Virus record (IMG/VR): IMGVR_UViG_3300024999_000430
Coordinates: 1 to 22,425 of that record
Length of the DNA: 22,425 bases
Reading direction: 5' to 3' (one strand)
DNA from: a virus
Positions 1-9,594 of the stretch are shown here, piece after piece (positions within the stretch are counted from its first letter, which is position 1; each line of letters begins with the position of its first letter). The notes under the pieces were generated by a model. The model was not told the DNA's origin. It ran no database searches and saw nothing but the letters and a program-made list of their open reading frames with translations. The position numbers were made by a program, and so were the translations under genes.

Positions 1-2111
1 GGAAGTCTAATGAAACTGCAGTAGGAGAAATTGGCGACAGAAAATTATCTGATCCATCTTATACAGATAATACCGACTCCCTCATCCAAGAAGCAAATGC
101 TCTCTCCAATCTAACAGCAGAGCGCAATAAATCTCTCCAATCAGAAATCTCCCAAGCAAAATCCAATAAAGATTATTCCCTCGCACTAGAAAAAACTAAT
201 TCTCTCATCCAATCCCAACAAACTCAACTCCAACAATTAAGTGATGCAAAAGCAAAAATAAATGCAGAAACTCCACAAGGATATTGGCGTTGGTTTACAG
301 ATAATAATGAACAATCCACAACATATATTGCTGAATACAATGCTCAATCTGCTGAAACACAAAAGACAACAGAAGCATTGTTTACAAAAATCCAAAAACT
401 TCGTAAAGCTTGGGTAGAAAATAAAAATGCTACTGAGGAAGTAACTAAAGCACAGTCTGAACTTCAATCTTCTCTCCTAGACATAAATTATGACATCGTA
501 AAATCAGACCTAACCACCTACAACAAATCTATCGAATCCATCTCTGATTCCCTATCTCTCCTTAAAACTGAACAAGACCAATACGATCAATCCTCCACTC
601 AATATTCTGACAACCAAAAACAGCAAATTGAACTTCTTAAACAAAAAAGCGAAGCAATACAATCAGAAATAGATCATCTCCAAATTCTAATTGCTACAAC
701 TAATTTAACTGCTAATGCTCAAGAAGAATTAAAATCTACATTATCATCCTTATATTCTTCATTATCTTCAACAAAAAGTGAAACTTTGTCTATCTATAAT
801 TCAATTTCGGATGCAATAATTTCCACCATGAAGCGTGCTTATGAGAAACAAAAAAATATTGCAATAAAATCAATTGAAGATGAAATGGAAAAAGAAGATT
901 CAAGACATGAGAAAAAAATCGATAATCTTGATAAAGAAATGCAAAGATACCAAGACGCTTATGACGCTAAAATTAAACTTATTGATGATGAAGCAAATGC
1001 GGAAGACTACAATTTAAATCTCACAAATGCCCAAAAAGATGCACAAACTATTAAAAATGATATAAGTATCTTATCTTTAGATGATTCCATAGAAGCACAA
1101 TTCAAACGAGAAGAACTAGAAAAAGAACTTGCAGATAAAATTATTGAAATTGAAAAGATGCAAAAGGATCATTCTAGAGATTTAAGAAAAACTGCCTTAT
1201 CTGATCAATTAGATGCTTATAAAACTGATATGGATGCTAAGAAATCTTCAGAAGATGCAAAATATAAATCCATTAAAGATTCATTAAATAAGCAAAAAAC
1301 TGATACAGAATATATGTACAATGAACTCATTAATGATGAGAGAAAATATGCATCAATGAGATTATCAATTATTAATGGAAATACAGATGCAATTAAATCT
1401 AAATTAGGTTCATTCTTGAGTGATTTTGGAAGTATGAACAAATCAACTACAAGAGAATTGGGAGAATCTTGGAATGATTTATTAGATTTAATTGATGAAG
1501 TTAAATCTGCTTCAGAATCAGTTGATGATATTAAGGATAGTAAATCTGAATCTAGTGCTAAGTCGTCTAAAATCAATGTCTACGGAAATTCAATTGATAT
1601 TGGTCTTGCTAAAAGTGTGGATTCTGCTGATAAGTTTAATTTTATTACTGTGAATAATGGCGATGCATCTTCAGCAAAATCAGGAGATATAGTATTGGGT
1701 GGTTCTGCAGTAATCCCAAATATAGGTCAAGCTACTAGGGTTGGAGGTGCTGATAGAGAAGAAACATTGTCTTTATTTAAGAAGAAAATTGCTAGTCTTG
1801 ATTCAGGAGGTATGACTCCAAGTTTTCAAGGTGGAAAATTAGCTGTTTTACATGGTAGTGAAATTATTAATACAAAGTTTGATAGTTTAAATTTATTAAA
1901 AGCAATGGACATTAGTAAACAAATTATAAATAATTTTAAGTTGCCTGATTTCTCAAATTTAAAGTTGCCTTCTATGAATCCATCTCTATCTAGTGGTGCA
2001 GTTTATAATCTAAATGTAAATGTTGAAAATATGAATGGGACAAAGAAAGATATTGATTCAGTATCTAGTTCATTGGTAAAAGGATTGAAAAAAATGGGAG
2101 TAAAGCTTTAA
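1..2111 (+). CDS. Phage tail tape measure protein, C-terminal part (5' end outside window)
   Basis: Open from the left edge (reading frame begins at base 3) to TAA at 2109-2111, so this is the last ~702 residues of a longer protein; a TTG at 378 is not a plausible start. The visible part is very rich in Q, E, K, S and N with long heptad-like helical stretches (about bases 90-1500), as expected of the coiled-coil ruler that sets tail length and is ejected ahead of the DNA. The end is glycine-rich (around 1680-1870) and has the 'GGKLAVLHGSEIINT' pattern that closes many siphophage tape measure proteins. It lies directly upstream of dit and the tail-tip gene, the canonical order. Third-position C is frequent before about base 700 and then gives way to T/A/G, hinting at a recombination junction. 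Inferred from sequence character and synteny; function confidence is high. Confidence 0.88.
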   Translation, partial: KSNETAVGEIGDRKLSDPSYTDNTDSLIQEANALSNLTAERNKSLQSEISQAKSNKDYSLALEKTNSLIQSQQTQLQQLSDAKAKINAETPQGYWRWFTDNNEQSTTYIAEYNAQSAETQKTTEALFTKIQKLRKAWVENKNATEEVTKAQSELQSSLLDINYDIVKSDLTTYNKSIESISDSLSLLKTEQDQYDQSSTQYSDNQKQQIELLKQKSEAIQSEIDHLQILIATTNLTANAQEELKSTLSSLYSSLSSTKSETLSIYNSISDAIISTMKRAYEKQKNIAIKSIEDEMEKEDSRHEKKIDNLDKEMQRYQDAYDAKIKLIDDEANAEDYNLNLTNAQKDAQTIKNDISILSLDDSIEAQFKREELEKELADKIIEIEKMQKDHSRDLRKTALSDQLDAYKTDMDAKKSSEDAKYKSIKDSLNKQKTDTEYMYNELINDERKYASMRLSIINGNTDAIKSKLGSFLSDFGSMNKSTTRELGESWNDLLDLIDEVKSASESVDDIKDSKSESSAKSSKINVYGNSIDIGLAKSVDSADKFNFITVNNGDASSAKSGDIVLGGSAVIPNIGQATRVGGADREETLSLFKKKIASLDSGGMTPSFQGGKLAVLHGSEIINTKFDSLNLLKAMDISKQIINNFKLPDFSNLKLPSMNPSLSSGAVYNLNVNVENMNGTKKDIDSVSSSLVKGLKKMGVKL

Positions 2112-2153
2112 CGCTTTGCTCCTTTTCTCTAATAAAGCGAGGTGAAAACTTAA

Positions 2154-2936
2154 TTGATAAAATCAAGTTTATATATAATGTTTAATGGAATCAATTCACA
2201 AGATTTAAACGTGCTCAATGTATCAGTTGATTCTGGCCTTTATGAAGAACCATTTCTTGGGACTGTAAATATTCTTCAAGAAACAATTAGAGGTCGTACA
2301 AAACCTTATTATATGGGTAAGCAAATTGAGCAAAAGGAATTAAATTTAACATTATTTCTTCCAGAAAATTTCTCAGACGATCAACTCAGAGAAATAGCAA
2401 GATGGTTAGGCACACCAGATTTTTATGTTCCACTCATTTTTTCAGAAGATCCTGATAAAATCTATTTTTGTATGTTGAATTCTGATTCTTCTGTTTTTCA
2501 CGCAGGAACGAATAATGGTTATATCAAGATATCAATGCTATGTGATTCATGTTATTCCTATTCTCCTGTATTCTTATCTCCTCTCTACGATTTATCTTCC
2601 AATCTCATAGGAGGAACTGAACTTATTATAATTAATAATGGTGATATTGACTGTCACCTTTTAATAACAGTCCAAGTAATTTCAGGTGGAAGTTTTTCAA
2701 TAGTTAATAAATCCAATGGAGGAGAACTTATTAGTTTTACAAATATAGGAGATTTAGAAACACTAACAATTAACACTGAAAATGAATCAATTCAATCTGA
2801 CTTACCTTTAACTTATAGACTTGATAATATGAGTTCTAGTAGTGTATTCATTATGTTAAAACGAGGAATAAATAGATTACAAATTTATGGAAATTTAAAA
2901 ATACAATTCAAATATGAGGCAAGATTTCTAATTTAA
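2154..2936 (+). CDS. Distal tail protein (Dit), siphovirus tail family
   Basis: A 260-residue protein. Dit forms the hexameric hub that joins the tail tube to the tail-tip or baseplate proteins. The N-terminus (FNGINSQDLNVLNV..., then an arginine- and glycine-containing 'ETIRGRTKPYY' segment and a 'REIARWLG' helix at roughly residues 80-90) follows the Sipho_tail/Dit pattern. The part after about residue 140 is beta-rich and would be the galectin-like C-terminal domain. The start is TTG 2154, supported by GAGGTGA at 2139-2145 with 8 nt spacing. The gene sits 42 nt after the tape measure stop and 61 nt before the tail-tip gene, the standard siphophage position. The length is typical of Gram-positive siphophage Dit. 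Confidence 0.87.
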   Translation: MIKSSLYIMFNGINSQDLNVLNVSVDSGLYEEPFLGTVNILQETIRGRTKPYYMGKQIEQKELNLTLFLPENFSDDQLREIARWLGTPDFYVPLIFSEDPDKIYFCMLNSDSSVFHAGTNNGYIKISMLCDSCYSYSPVFLSPLYDLSSNLIGGTELIIINNGDIDCHLLITVQVISGGSFSIVNKSNGGELISFTNIGDLETLTINTENESIQSDLPLTYRLDNMSSSSVFIMLKRGINRLQIYGNLKIQFKYEARFLI

Positions 2937-2997
2937 CAAACTACAAATAAATAAAATTATAAATAAATAGCAATTGAATAAAAGGAGGTCAACCCCT

Positions 2998-5900
2998 ATG
3001 CTCACTGAAATAGACCTAACAAAACATCCAATAAAACCTAAATTGTATCTATGTAAACCAAACAAACAATCAATTGCAATCTTATCTGAATCTTACAATA
3101 TTCAGCATAATACAAAATTTTCTTCTGTAAACGAACTTAGTTTTACAATTCCTGTAAATCTAGAACTTAATCATCAATTTCAAAAAAATCCTCACATAGA
3201 TATGATTAAGGATAGATATTTAATAAAACTAATAAAAGATCAAGTAATTGAATATTATATGATTGATAAAATTATAGATGCAAGCGATGATTCTTCGGAT
3301 ACAAAACAAGTATCTTGTTTTTCATTGCAATATGAATTAGCAGATAAATTAATTCGTTCATATGAAGTAACTAGTTATAATGCATTGCAAGTGCTTACAG
3401 ATGCGTTATCACAAACATTATGGTCAATTGACTATATTGATCCAATTTTTTTATCTACATATCGCTCATTTAATGTATCTTCAAAAACTGTATTAAGTTT
3501 TGTCGTTGAAATCGCAGAGACGTTTTCTGCCTTAATTACTTACAATACAATTTTACGCACTATATCTTTGTATAATCCTGATAATATTGGTATAAATAAA
3601 GATTTAAGATTTTCATATGGTAATTTAATTAAAACAATTGAACAAACAATAAATATGGATAATTTTGCAACAAGATTAAAAATTTATGGAGAGAACAATT
3701 TAACTATTGCAAGTCGCAATCCAACTGGCACAGACTGGTTGGAGAACATGAGTAACTTTATGAATTTGGACTATATGAGTCAAGGATTGATTAATGCAAT
3801 TGTTGCATATGAAGCTAAAATTGTAGCAAATACAGACTCTTATTCTACGCTCTTATCTCAATTAACAGTTCAGCAAGAATTATTAACAACAAAATTAAAT
3901 GAAATGGATGCATTAGACATTCAGTTAACCATAATTTTAGATTCTTTAGATATTGCACAATCTACTTCTCAACCTACTGCTACATTAATTGCTCAAAGAG
4001 ACGTAAAACAATTAGAAATTGATGCGAAACAATTAGAAATAGATGCTGTAAATGCTCAAATAGTCATTATTAATGGTCAAATTACAGCATTGCAAAACAC
4101 TCTCTCAATTGAGAATAACTTTACGCCAGAACAAATTCAAGAAAGAAATATATATATTATTGAAAAAGAAGCAACAAATAGTAATTATACCAATGCACAG
4201 GATCTATATGAATATGGGTTAAAAGAATTTGAGAAGATTTGTAAACCTGAAATATCTATTAAACTTGATTTAATTAATTTCTTAGAAGTATTAGAAATGC
4301 AACATATGTGGGATAAGTTGGTGCTTGGAGATTTTTGCACAGTTTATTATCCACCATTGAATATTTCAATCAAGGCTAGAATAATTAACATTGATTTTGA
4401 TTATGAGAATGGAAGTATTACTCTTACTATTGCCAATGTAGAACAGATATTAACAGATGAGCAAAAGTTTCTGAACAACTTGTATAATACTATTAGTACT
4501 AGCACGAGTGTGAATATGGATAAATATAAATACGATGGAGCATATTCAACATCTACAGAAATTGAACAGATAATAAATAATACTTGGGATGCTGTAACTA
4601 GAAATATTAAAGCTGGAGTTAACGAATCTGTTACTATTGGTAGAGGTGGTATTATAATAACTTCTCCCGATAATAATTTAGATATGGTTAGATTAAATCA
4701 TTCTAATATAGCAGTTTCATCCGATGGTGGAAATACTTTTAAAAACGCTATCACAAAAAATGGCGTAATTGCAGAAAATGTGGTGGGTATCCTCGGCATG
4801 TTTTGTGAAATTAGAGCTGATCAAATAATCTTAGGTGCTTCAGGGGAAACAATTCCAGACAACATTATATCAAGTTCTGCTAATTGGAATTCATCTCAAC
4901 AAAATGCCATTGATTCAGCAAAAATCTATGCAGACAATACTTTCGTTGACAAAATCACTCATACAGCAGATTATACTGAATTAAAGGGTTTAATTGATGG
5001 AAGCGTTTCTACTTGGTTTTATGGTTATGCTCCTATTTTTGCAACAGTTGTAATTTCAACAATAGTTACTGACATAGTTATTCAACTTGACAATGTACTT
5101 GGATTAGTAGATGGAATGTCTATTAGTTTTATCCCAAAAGCTAATGGATTAGATGTCGATGGTGTATCTTTAACAACAAAAATTATTGCCACAGGTGGGG
5201 TAGATACAGTAAATAAAACAATTACATTAACAACTACAATTGGAATAGAACTTACAGCAAATCAAGTAATAATATATAATGCTCCTGCTAGTGATTGGAA
5301 TACAACTGCATTAAGAGATAACCATTTAGGAGATGTTTTCTATGATAATCTAACCGGATATGGATATAGGTTTGTTTTTATTTCAAATTTATATTCATGG
5401 TCTCTTATAACAGATAGTGCAATTACAGAAGCATTACAAAAAGCAAATGATGCTTATGATTTAGCAGACCATAAAAGGACTATATTCATATCAACTGAAA
5501 CTCATCCCACTCCTACTCCTCCCTATCAAGAAGGAGATTTATGGGATAATGGTTCTACTTTAAAAATTTGTACCCGTGTTTTAGGAAGAACAGTAGGAGA
5601 AAGTTATTCATCAGTCGATTGGAGTTTAACAAGTGTTGGTCAGTCACTAGAAGATATTTCCAGTGATAATAAGTTAACGGCAATTGAGAAAAAAACCGTA
5701 AAACTTCAGTGGGATGCAATTGTGGCAGAAAAATCAATATTAGATAATCAAGCAACAACCTATGGAATTCTTTTGCAAGATGTTTATACAATATATCATG
5801 GGAAATATAATGATTTAGATGCTTATCTCAATACATCTATAATTCCTCCCAATACTACTGCTTTATTGTTTAGTTTAACTGCTACTTCCGATATTGTAGG

Positions 5901-8900
5901 AAATGATTTTAGAACATGTTTCTCAAATTATTATACAGCAAAGAAAAATTTATTAAATTTAATGAATACTACAATCCCTACAGTCGGTACAGTAGGAATT
6001 CCAGTAGCAAATGCAGATGGGACAATAACTATAAGTTGGAGTGGTTTTACTGATAATGGTTCTGGAATTGCAGGTTATTATATTTGGAGAGCAACAAGTG
6101 CTATAGGTGCTAATAAACTTATTATAGGAACTGCAACTCAAAATGTAACATCATTTATTGATAAAACTACAGCACATAATACAACTTATTATTACTTCGT
6201 TTCTGCTCATAATAAAGCAGGGAATGAATCTTCTTTACCAGAATCAGAATGGAAATCATGCACTGCTAACAATACTAATGTTCCTTCTGCTCCAACAAAT
6301 TTAGTTGCTGTGGCAAGATTAGGTAGGATTGATATTACTTGGGATAAAAGTTCTAGCAATGATGTTGTAGGTTATATATTAGAAAAATCTATAGATAGTG
6401 GTTTAACTTATCCTACAATTTTTAATGTAAATACAAATAGTTATACTGAGTATAATATTTCTGTGTTAGGTTCATCTATGGGTAGTTATAAATATAAAGT
6501 AAAAGCGGTTGATATTATTGGTTTGGAAAGTTTGTATGTTTCAACATCTACTTCTCCAAATGTTGCGATTTATAGACCAGCAGACAATGTTGCTCCTAAT
6601 ACTCCAACAAATTTAACGTTAACACCAGATTATGATGGAAGAATAACTATTTCTTGGACAGCAAGCTCATCTACTGATGTAGAAAAATACAGACTTTATC
6701 GTAGTTTGAATAATTCAAATTATTATGTAATTGCTGAAACAACCTCTCTTCAATATACTGATTCATATTTAAAACCTGCTCAAACATATTATTATAAAAT
6801 TTCGTCTATAGATTATAGTGGCATGGAAAGTAGCTTAACCTCTGCTCAAAATAGTATTGCTGTAGATAATACAGCCCCTACTCCTCCTAACCCGACTACC
6901 ACTAGTCAATTTGGAGCCATAAAGGTTACATGGACTGAAATATCAGAACAAGGTTTAATCTATGAAATATGGAGATGTTCGGGTTCAACTTGGAGCGATG
7001 GTACAGCAACAAAAATAGCATCTGTAGCAGGAAGTGGTGCTTCACAAGGTTATTTTATTGACTATGATCCTCCTGTAGACATTCCTACAACTTATACTTA
7101 TAAATTAAAAGTTAGAGACAAATGGAATAATGTTTCAACATCTTTTAGTTTAAATTCAAGTTCAGCAACGTCATCTATACTTAATGATACAGTAGGATTA
7201 CTAAGCACTAATCCTAATTTTTCTAATTGGTTTGCATCTAGTAATTATCCTGTTGGATTTAGTGCATGGAGTTCTTATTCTGGCCCAACAAGAGAAACAA
7301 CTCTTAAAATTAATGGAAGTTATGCCTGTCGTTGGAATATAGGTACTGCGCAAGCTGGAATGGCTATGGATTCTTCAGCCTATGTTTCTAATATAGCCAA
7401 TCACAAATATTTAGTTATTGAAATTGATTTTATGTTGGTTAGTGGTGCTTTGACAGGTGCAGGAATTTTAATTAACTGGATAGGTATGTCAACGCCGTAT
7501 CATGCAACTATTAAATTATCAGACTATGTTTTAAGTCCAACTTTAGGAAAATGGTATACTGTTAGAACTTTAGTCACTAGACCACATGATAATTTAAATG
7601 GTTGGACTGGAATGACTGGATATGTAATGGCAAATAGTTACTCTATTAACGCAACAATAGCAACGAAAGATATTATTTTTGATAGGGTATCAATAAGAAT
7701 AGCAACTAGCGAAGAGATTAATACGAATGAATTTGTTAATATAATTTATCCTAATGATAAAACTACCCTTGAAGGTCTAATAGATGGTAAAATTGAATCG
7801 TATTTTACATCTACAGATCCTAATACTTGGATTGAATCAGATAGAACCAAACACAATGGAGATATGTGGTATAATACCTTAACTAAATTATTAAAGCGTT
7901 ACAATGGAACAACAAATACATGGGAATTAATTGAAGATCAAAAAGCTATAGATGCTTATAACGATGCTTCTACTGCTCAAGATACTGCTGATGGCAAAAG
8001 GACTGTCTTTGTAAATATTTTACCAGATCATCCTTCGACAATTTATAAATCTGGAGATTTATGGGATGATGGAATTTGTTTGAGAATTTGCAAACAAAAT
8101 TCAGCAACAGAACCATTTGTTTATAATGAAAATGATTGGGATTATACGAGTGTTCAACAACAGGTTAATGATATTGCAAGTGATAGTAAATTGACTCAAA
8201 GTGAGAAACAAGCAATATTAAAAGAATGGAATATTATTGTCAGTGAAAAGGCAATATTTGATACACAAGCAACAGCGTATGGTATTTCAGCATCAACTGA
8301 AAAAACTAATTATAATGATGCTTATGTTGCCTTAGATAATTATCTTAATTCTCCAATAGGCAGTGCTCTTTTAACTAGTTTAATAACAACATCAGAAATT
8401 GTTGGAACAACTTTTAGGGCAAACTTTAAGGATTATTATGATAAGAAAACTTTATTGTCAAATAAACTTTCAGATGTAATTAAAACAACTGCAGATAATT
8501 CTATTCAATCAGGTTTAAATTATAATAAGTGTTTTATTGATCAAAATGGTGTTCAGGTTAAGAACGCAACTGAAACAGAAGTCGTTAAAATGGGTGAATT
8601 TGATACAACAAATCATCTATATGGATTGAGAGCAACTCATAGTGATGGTAGTGGCTATACTCAATTATCACAGAATGGATTAGAGAGATTGGTATCAGGT
8701 GAAACCATACCTTATCAATATGAAACCTACATAATATCAGCTACGACTGTAGGAATAAGTAATTCTGCATGGATTAGCACTAGTGATCCTCAATATGCAA
8801 TTGATGTAGCTTTATGGGATGAAGGTATAACTTTATCTTTACCACCAAGATTTCATGGTAAGAATTTTCAATGTTTTTTAACTATGAAATCTTTAGAAAT

Positions 8901-9066
8901 ACCTATAGCCAATGAAGGTGGAACTGTACGGATGGTATTTAAAACTCCAGTTCTCAATATAGACAAAATTAATGGAACAGTTAATGTTGTCGGATATGCC
9001 TTTGATAATGCTTATGGACTTTATATGTACCAGGGTATAGATTTTAATTTAATTGTTACTCTTTAA
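2998..9066 (+). CDS. Tail-tip / tail-associated protein (Tal-like, prophage tail endopeptidase family N-terminus) with FN3 domains
   Basis: A 2022-residue tail-tip protein, probably the fibre-like hub that contacts the host wall. ATG 2998 is chosen because AAAGGAGG (2981-2988) sits 9 nt before it; an in-frame TTG at 2974 lies upstream of that site. Residues 1 to ~490 look like the Prophage_tail/Tal domain, interrupted by a long coiled coil (~270-410) containing a tandem 'KQLEIDA' repeat. Residues 649-990 (unit A) and 1579-1830 (unit B) are diverged copies of one another. Between them are four fibronectin type III domains (~994-1094, 1095-1192, 1196-1289, 1290-1395) and a beta-sandwich, carbohydrate-binding-like domain (~1400-1570). 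Unit A carries an extra 84-residue module at 680-763. The length is far above simple Tal proteins and reflects module accretion. Whether peptidase activity is retained cannot be judged. FN3 domains in phage tips are usually adhesive or spacer elements. Confidence 0.85.
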   Translation: MLTEIDLTKHPIKPKLYLCKPNKQSIAILSESYNIQHNTKFSSVNELSFTIPVNLELNHQFQKNPHIDMIKDRYLIKLIKDQVIEYYMIDKIIDASDDSSDTKQVSCFSLQYELADKLIRSYEVTSYNALQVLTDALSQTLWSIDYIDPIFLSTYRSFNVSSKTVLSFVVEIAETFSALITYNTILRTISLYNPDNIGINKDLRFSYGNLIKTIEQTINMDNFATRLKIYGENNLTIASRNPTGTDWLENMSNFMNLDYMSQGLINAIVAYEAKIVANTDSYSTLLSQLTVQQELLTTKLNEMDALDIQLTIILDSLDIAQSTSQPTATLIAQRDVKQLEIDAKQLEIDAVNAQIVIINGQITALQNTLSIENNFTPEQIQERNIYIIEKEATNSNYTNAQDLYEYGLKEFEKICKPEISIKLDLINFLEVLEMQHMWDKLVLGDFCTVYYPPLNISIKARIINIDFDYENGSITLTIANVEQILTDEQKFLNNLYNTISTSTSVNMDKYKYDGAYSTSTEIEQIINNTWDAVTRNIKAGVNESVTIGRGGIIITSPDNNLDMVRLNHSNIAVSSDGGNTFKNAITKNGVIAENVVGILGMFCEIRADQIILGASGETIPDNIISSSANWNSSQQNAIDSAKIYADNTFVDKITHTADYTELKGLIDGSVSTWFYGYAPIFATVVISTIVTDIVIQLDNVLGLVDGMSISFIPKANGLDVDGVSLTTKIIATGGVDTVNKTITLTTTIGIELTANQVIIYNAPASDWNTTALRDNHLGDVFYDNLTGYGYRFVFISNLYSWSLITDSAITEALQKANDAYDLADHKRTIFISTETHPTPTPPYQEGDLWDNGSTLKICTRVLGRTVGESYSSVDWSLTSVGQSLEDISSDNKLTAIEKKTVKLQWDAIVAEKSILDNQATTYGILLQDVYTIYHGKYNDLDAYLNTSIIPPNTTALLFSLTATSDIVGNDFRTCFSNYYTAKKNLLNLMNTTIPTVGTVGIPVANADGTITISWSGFTDNGSGIAGYYIWRATSAIGANKLIIGTATQNVTSFIDKTTAHNTTYYYFVSAHNKAGNESSLPESEWKSCTANNTNVPSAPTNLVAVARLGRIDITWDKSSSNDVVGYILEKSIDSGLTYPTIFNVNTNSYTEYNISVLGSSMGSYKYKVKAVDIIGLESLYVSTSTSPNVAIYRPADNVAPNTPTNLTLTPDYDGRITISWTASSSTDVEKYRLYRSLNNSNYYVIAETTSLQYTDSYLKPAQTYYYKISSIDYSGMESSLTSAQNSIAVDNTAPTPPNPTTTSQFGAIKVTWTEISEQGLIYEIWRCSGSTWSDGTATKIASVAGSGASQGYFIDYDPPVDIPTTYTYKLKVRDKWNNVSTSFSLNSSSATSSILNDTVGLLSTNPNFSNWFASSNYPVGFSAWSSYSGPTRETTLKINGSYACRWNIGTAQAGMAMDSSAYVSNIANHKYLVIEIDFMLVSGALTGAGILINWIGMSTPYHATIKLSDYVLSPTLGKWYTVRTLVTRPHDNLNGWTGMTGYVMANSYSINATIATKDIIFDRVSIRIATSEEINTNEFVNIIYPNDKTTLEGLIDGKIESYFTSTDPNTWIESDRTKHNGDMWYNTLTKLLKRYNGTTNTWELIEDQKAIDAYNDASTAQDTADGKRTVFVNILPDHPSTIYKSGDLWDDGICLRICKQNSATEPFVYNENDWDYTSVQQQVNDIASDSKLTQSEKQAILKEWNIIVSEKAIFDTQATAYGISASTEKTNYNDAYVALDNYLNSPIGSALLTSLITTSEIVGTTFRANFKDYYDKKTLLSNKLSDVIKTTADNSIQSGLNYNKCFIDQNGVQVKNATETEVVKMGEFDTTNHLYGLRATHSDGSGYTQLSQNGLERLVSGETIPYQYETYIISATTVGISNSAWISTSDPQYAIDVALWDEGITLSLPPRFHGKNFQCFLTMKSLEIPIANEGGTVRMVFKTPVLNIDKINGTVNVVGYAFDNAYGLYMYQGIDFNLIVTL
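4942..5967 (+). repeat. Internal duplication unit A of the tail-tip gene
   Basis: Encodes residues ~649-990. It aligns with unit B (7732-8487) throughout: 'LKGLIDG' versus 'LEGLIDG', 'GDVFYDNLT' versus 'GDMWYNTLT', 'EGDLWDNG' versus 'SGDLWDDG', 'DNKLTAIEK' versus 'DSKLTQSEK', and 'SDIVGNDFR' versus 'SEIVGTTFR'. Without the 84-codon insertion at 5027-5286 the two copies are nearly equal in length (about 258 and 252 residues). The copies are clearly diverged at nucleotide level, so the duplication is old. Confidence 0.8.
5027..5286 (+). repeat. 84-codon module inserted in unit A, bounded by 8-bp direct repeats
   Basis: The octamer ATGCTCCT occurs at 5027-5034 and again at 5279-5286, exactly 252 bp (84 codons) apart. 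The DNA between encodes a beta-rich module (residues 680-763) absent from the sister unit B. Its protein resembles residues ~888-965 of the baseplate protein encoded at 11330-16438 ('TKIIATGGVDTVNKTIT' versus 'TKTIATDGVDATLKKIT'). This suggests insertion by short-homology recombination or a duplicated target site. Confidence 0.6.
7732..8487 (+). repeat. Internal duplication unit B of the tail-tip gene
   Basis: Encodes residues ~1579-1830, the second copy of the ~250-residue module also found at 4942-5967. This copy lacks the insertion: its 'GLIDGKIESYFTSTDP' runs straight into 'NTWIESDRTKHNGD', whereas unit A is interrupted at that point. Confidence 0.8.
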
Positions 9067-9091
9067 AGAAATGAGGGGGTTTTTGTATACT

Positions 9092-9412
9092 ATGTTAATT
9101 ATTGTCGAAAAAAGTAATAACCATATTGTTGGATATTTTTCATCAGATCAAAAAATAGAAGATATTTATCGAAACAATCAATCTGCACTAGATAGATTAA
9201 GTGGAGTATATGCTGATGATGCCCTTGTTCCATCTGGTAATATAAGAGACTATAAATTTGTAAAAGGTACTTTTATAAAAATACCTCACGAAGAAAAAAA
9301 CAAAATACAAAACATTAGTCCTATTCAACAACAAATAGCCAATTTAAAAAAAGAAAATGCTCTTCTTTATTCTGCTATCGCCGAATTGAGTTTATTGTTA
9401 GGAAGTGTTTAA
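9092..9412 (+). CDS. Small phage protein with C-terminal coiled coil, function unknown
   Basis: A 106-residue protein that I cannot place in a named family. ATG 9092 is chosen because GAGGGGGT at 9073-9080 precedes it by 11 nt; in-frame TTG codons at 9053 and 9083 are too early or too close to that site. The first ~75 residues look like a small alpha/beta domain. The last ~30 (ISPIQQQIANLKKENALLYS...) form a short heptad-repeat coiled coil ending in a leucine-rich tip. Genes of this size and position, between the tail-tip gene and a CD1375/XkdX-like small gene, are common in Gram-positive siphophages and are usually thought to belong to the baseplate or assist its assembly. It is followed after 3 nt by the next small gene, so the two are probably co-translated. 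Confidence 0.7.
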   Translation: MLIIVEKSNNHIVGYFSSDQKIEDIYRNNQSALDRLSGVYADDALVPSGNIRDYKFVKGTFIKIPHEEKNKIQNISPIQQQIANLKKENALLYSAIAELSLLLGSV

Positions 9413-9415
9413 AAT

Positions 9416-9547
9416 ATGTTTAACACTGAAAGTGGTTTAGTGAAAATATGGGTAAGATTGGTCAAAGATGGATTATATACTTATCAACAAGTTCCAATTC
9501 TATCAAATCTTAAAGATATTGTAGGGCAAATACTGTTTGTCGAATAA
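9416..9547 (+). CDS. CD1375-like small phage protein
   Basis: A 43-residue ORF. ATG 9416 has AGGAAG (9400-9405) 10 nt upstream, inside the end of the preceding gene. The translation has the pattern 'VKIWVRLVKDGLYTYQQVP' followed by an amphipathic helix, which matches short CD1375-like or XkdX-like phage proteins ('K.Y..LIK.G..T...VP'). These lie just after the tail fibre or tip genes in clostridial and bacillar phages; their role is unknown. Its TAA (9545-9547) lies inside the stem of the following terminator, so it closes the first tail transcription segment. Assignment rests on length, position and short pattern similarity. Confidence 0.65.
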   Translation: MFNTESGLVKIWVRLVKDGLYTYQQVPILSNLKDIVGQILFVE

Positions 9548-9585
9548 TATAAATATTTAAATAAAAATATTTATATTATTCTTTT
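9543..9585 (+). terminator. Rho-independent terminator, all-A/T stem
   Basis: AATAATATAAATATTT (9543-9558) pairs perfectly over 16 bp with AAATATTTATATTATT (9565-9580) around a 6-nt loop AAATAA, followed by CTTTT. It lies at the end of the CD1375-like gene and just upstream of a strong promoter, separating the tail operon from the secreted-protein cassette. The stem has no G:C pair, so its strength is uncertain; it could act in both directions. Confidence 0.65.
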
Positions 9586-9594
9586 ATAATTTTA

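Noticed and set aside
237-467. Minus-strand Cys/Phe-rich open frame opposite the tape measure gene
   Set aside because: The composition is what the reverse complement of K/E/Q-rich coding DNA gives, and there is no ribosome site.
2974-2997. TTG at 2974 as start of the tail-tip gene
   Set aside because: The AAAGGAGG ribosome site lies inside this stretch (2981-2988) and serves ATG 2998.
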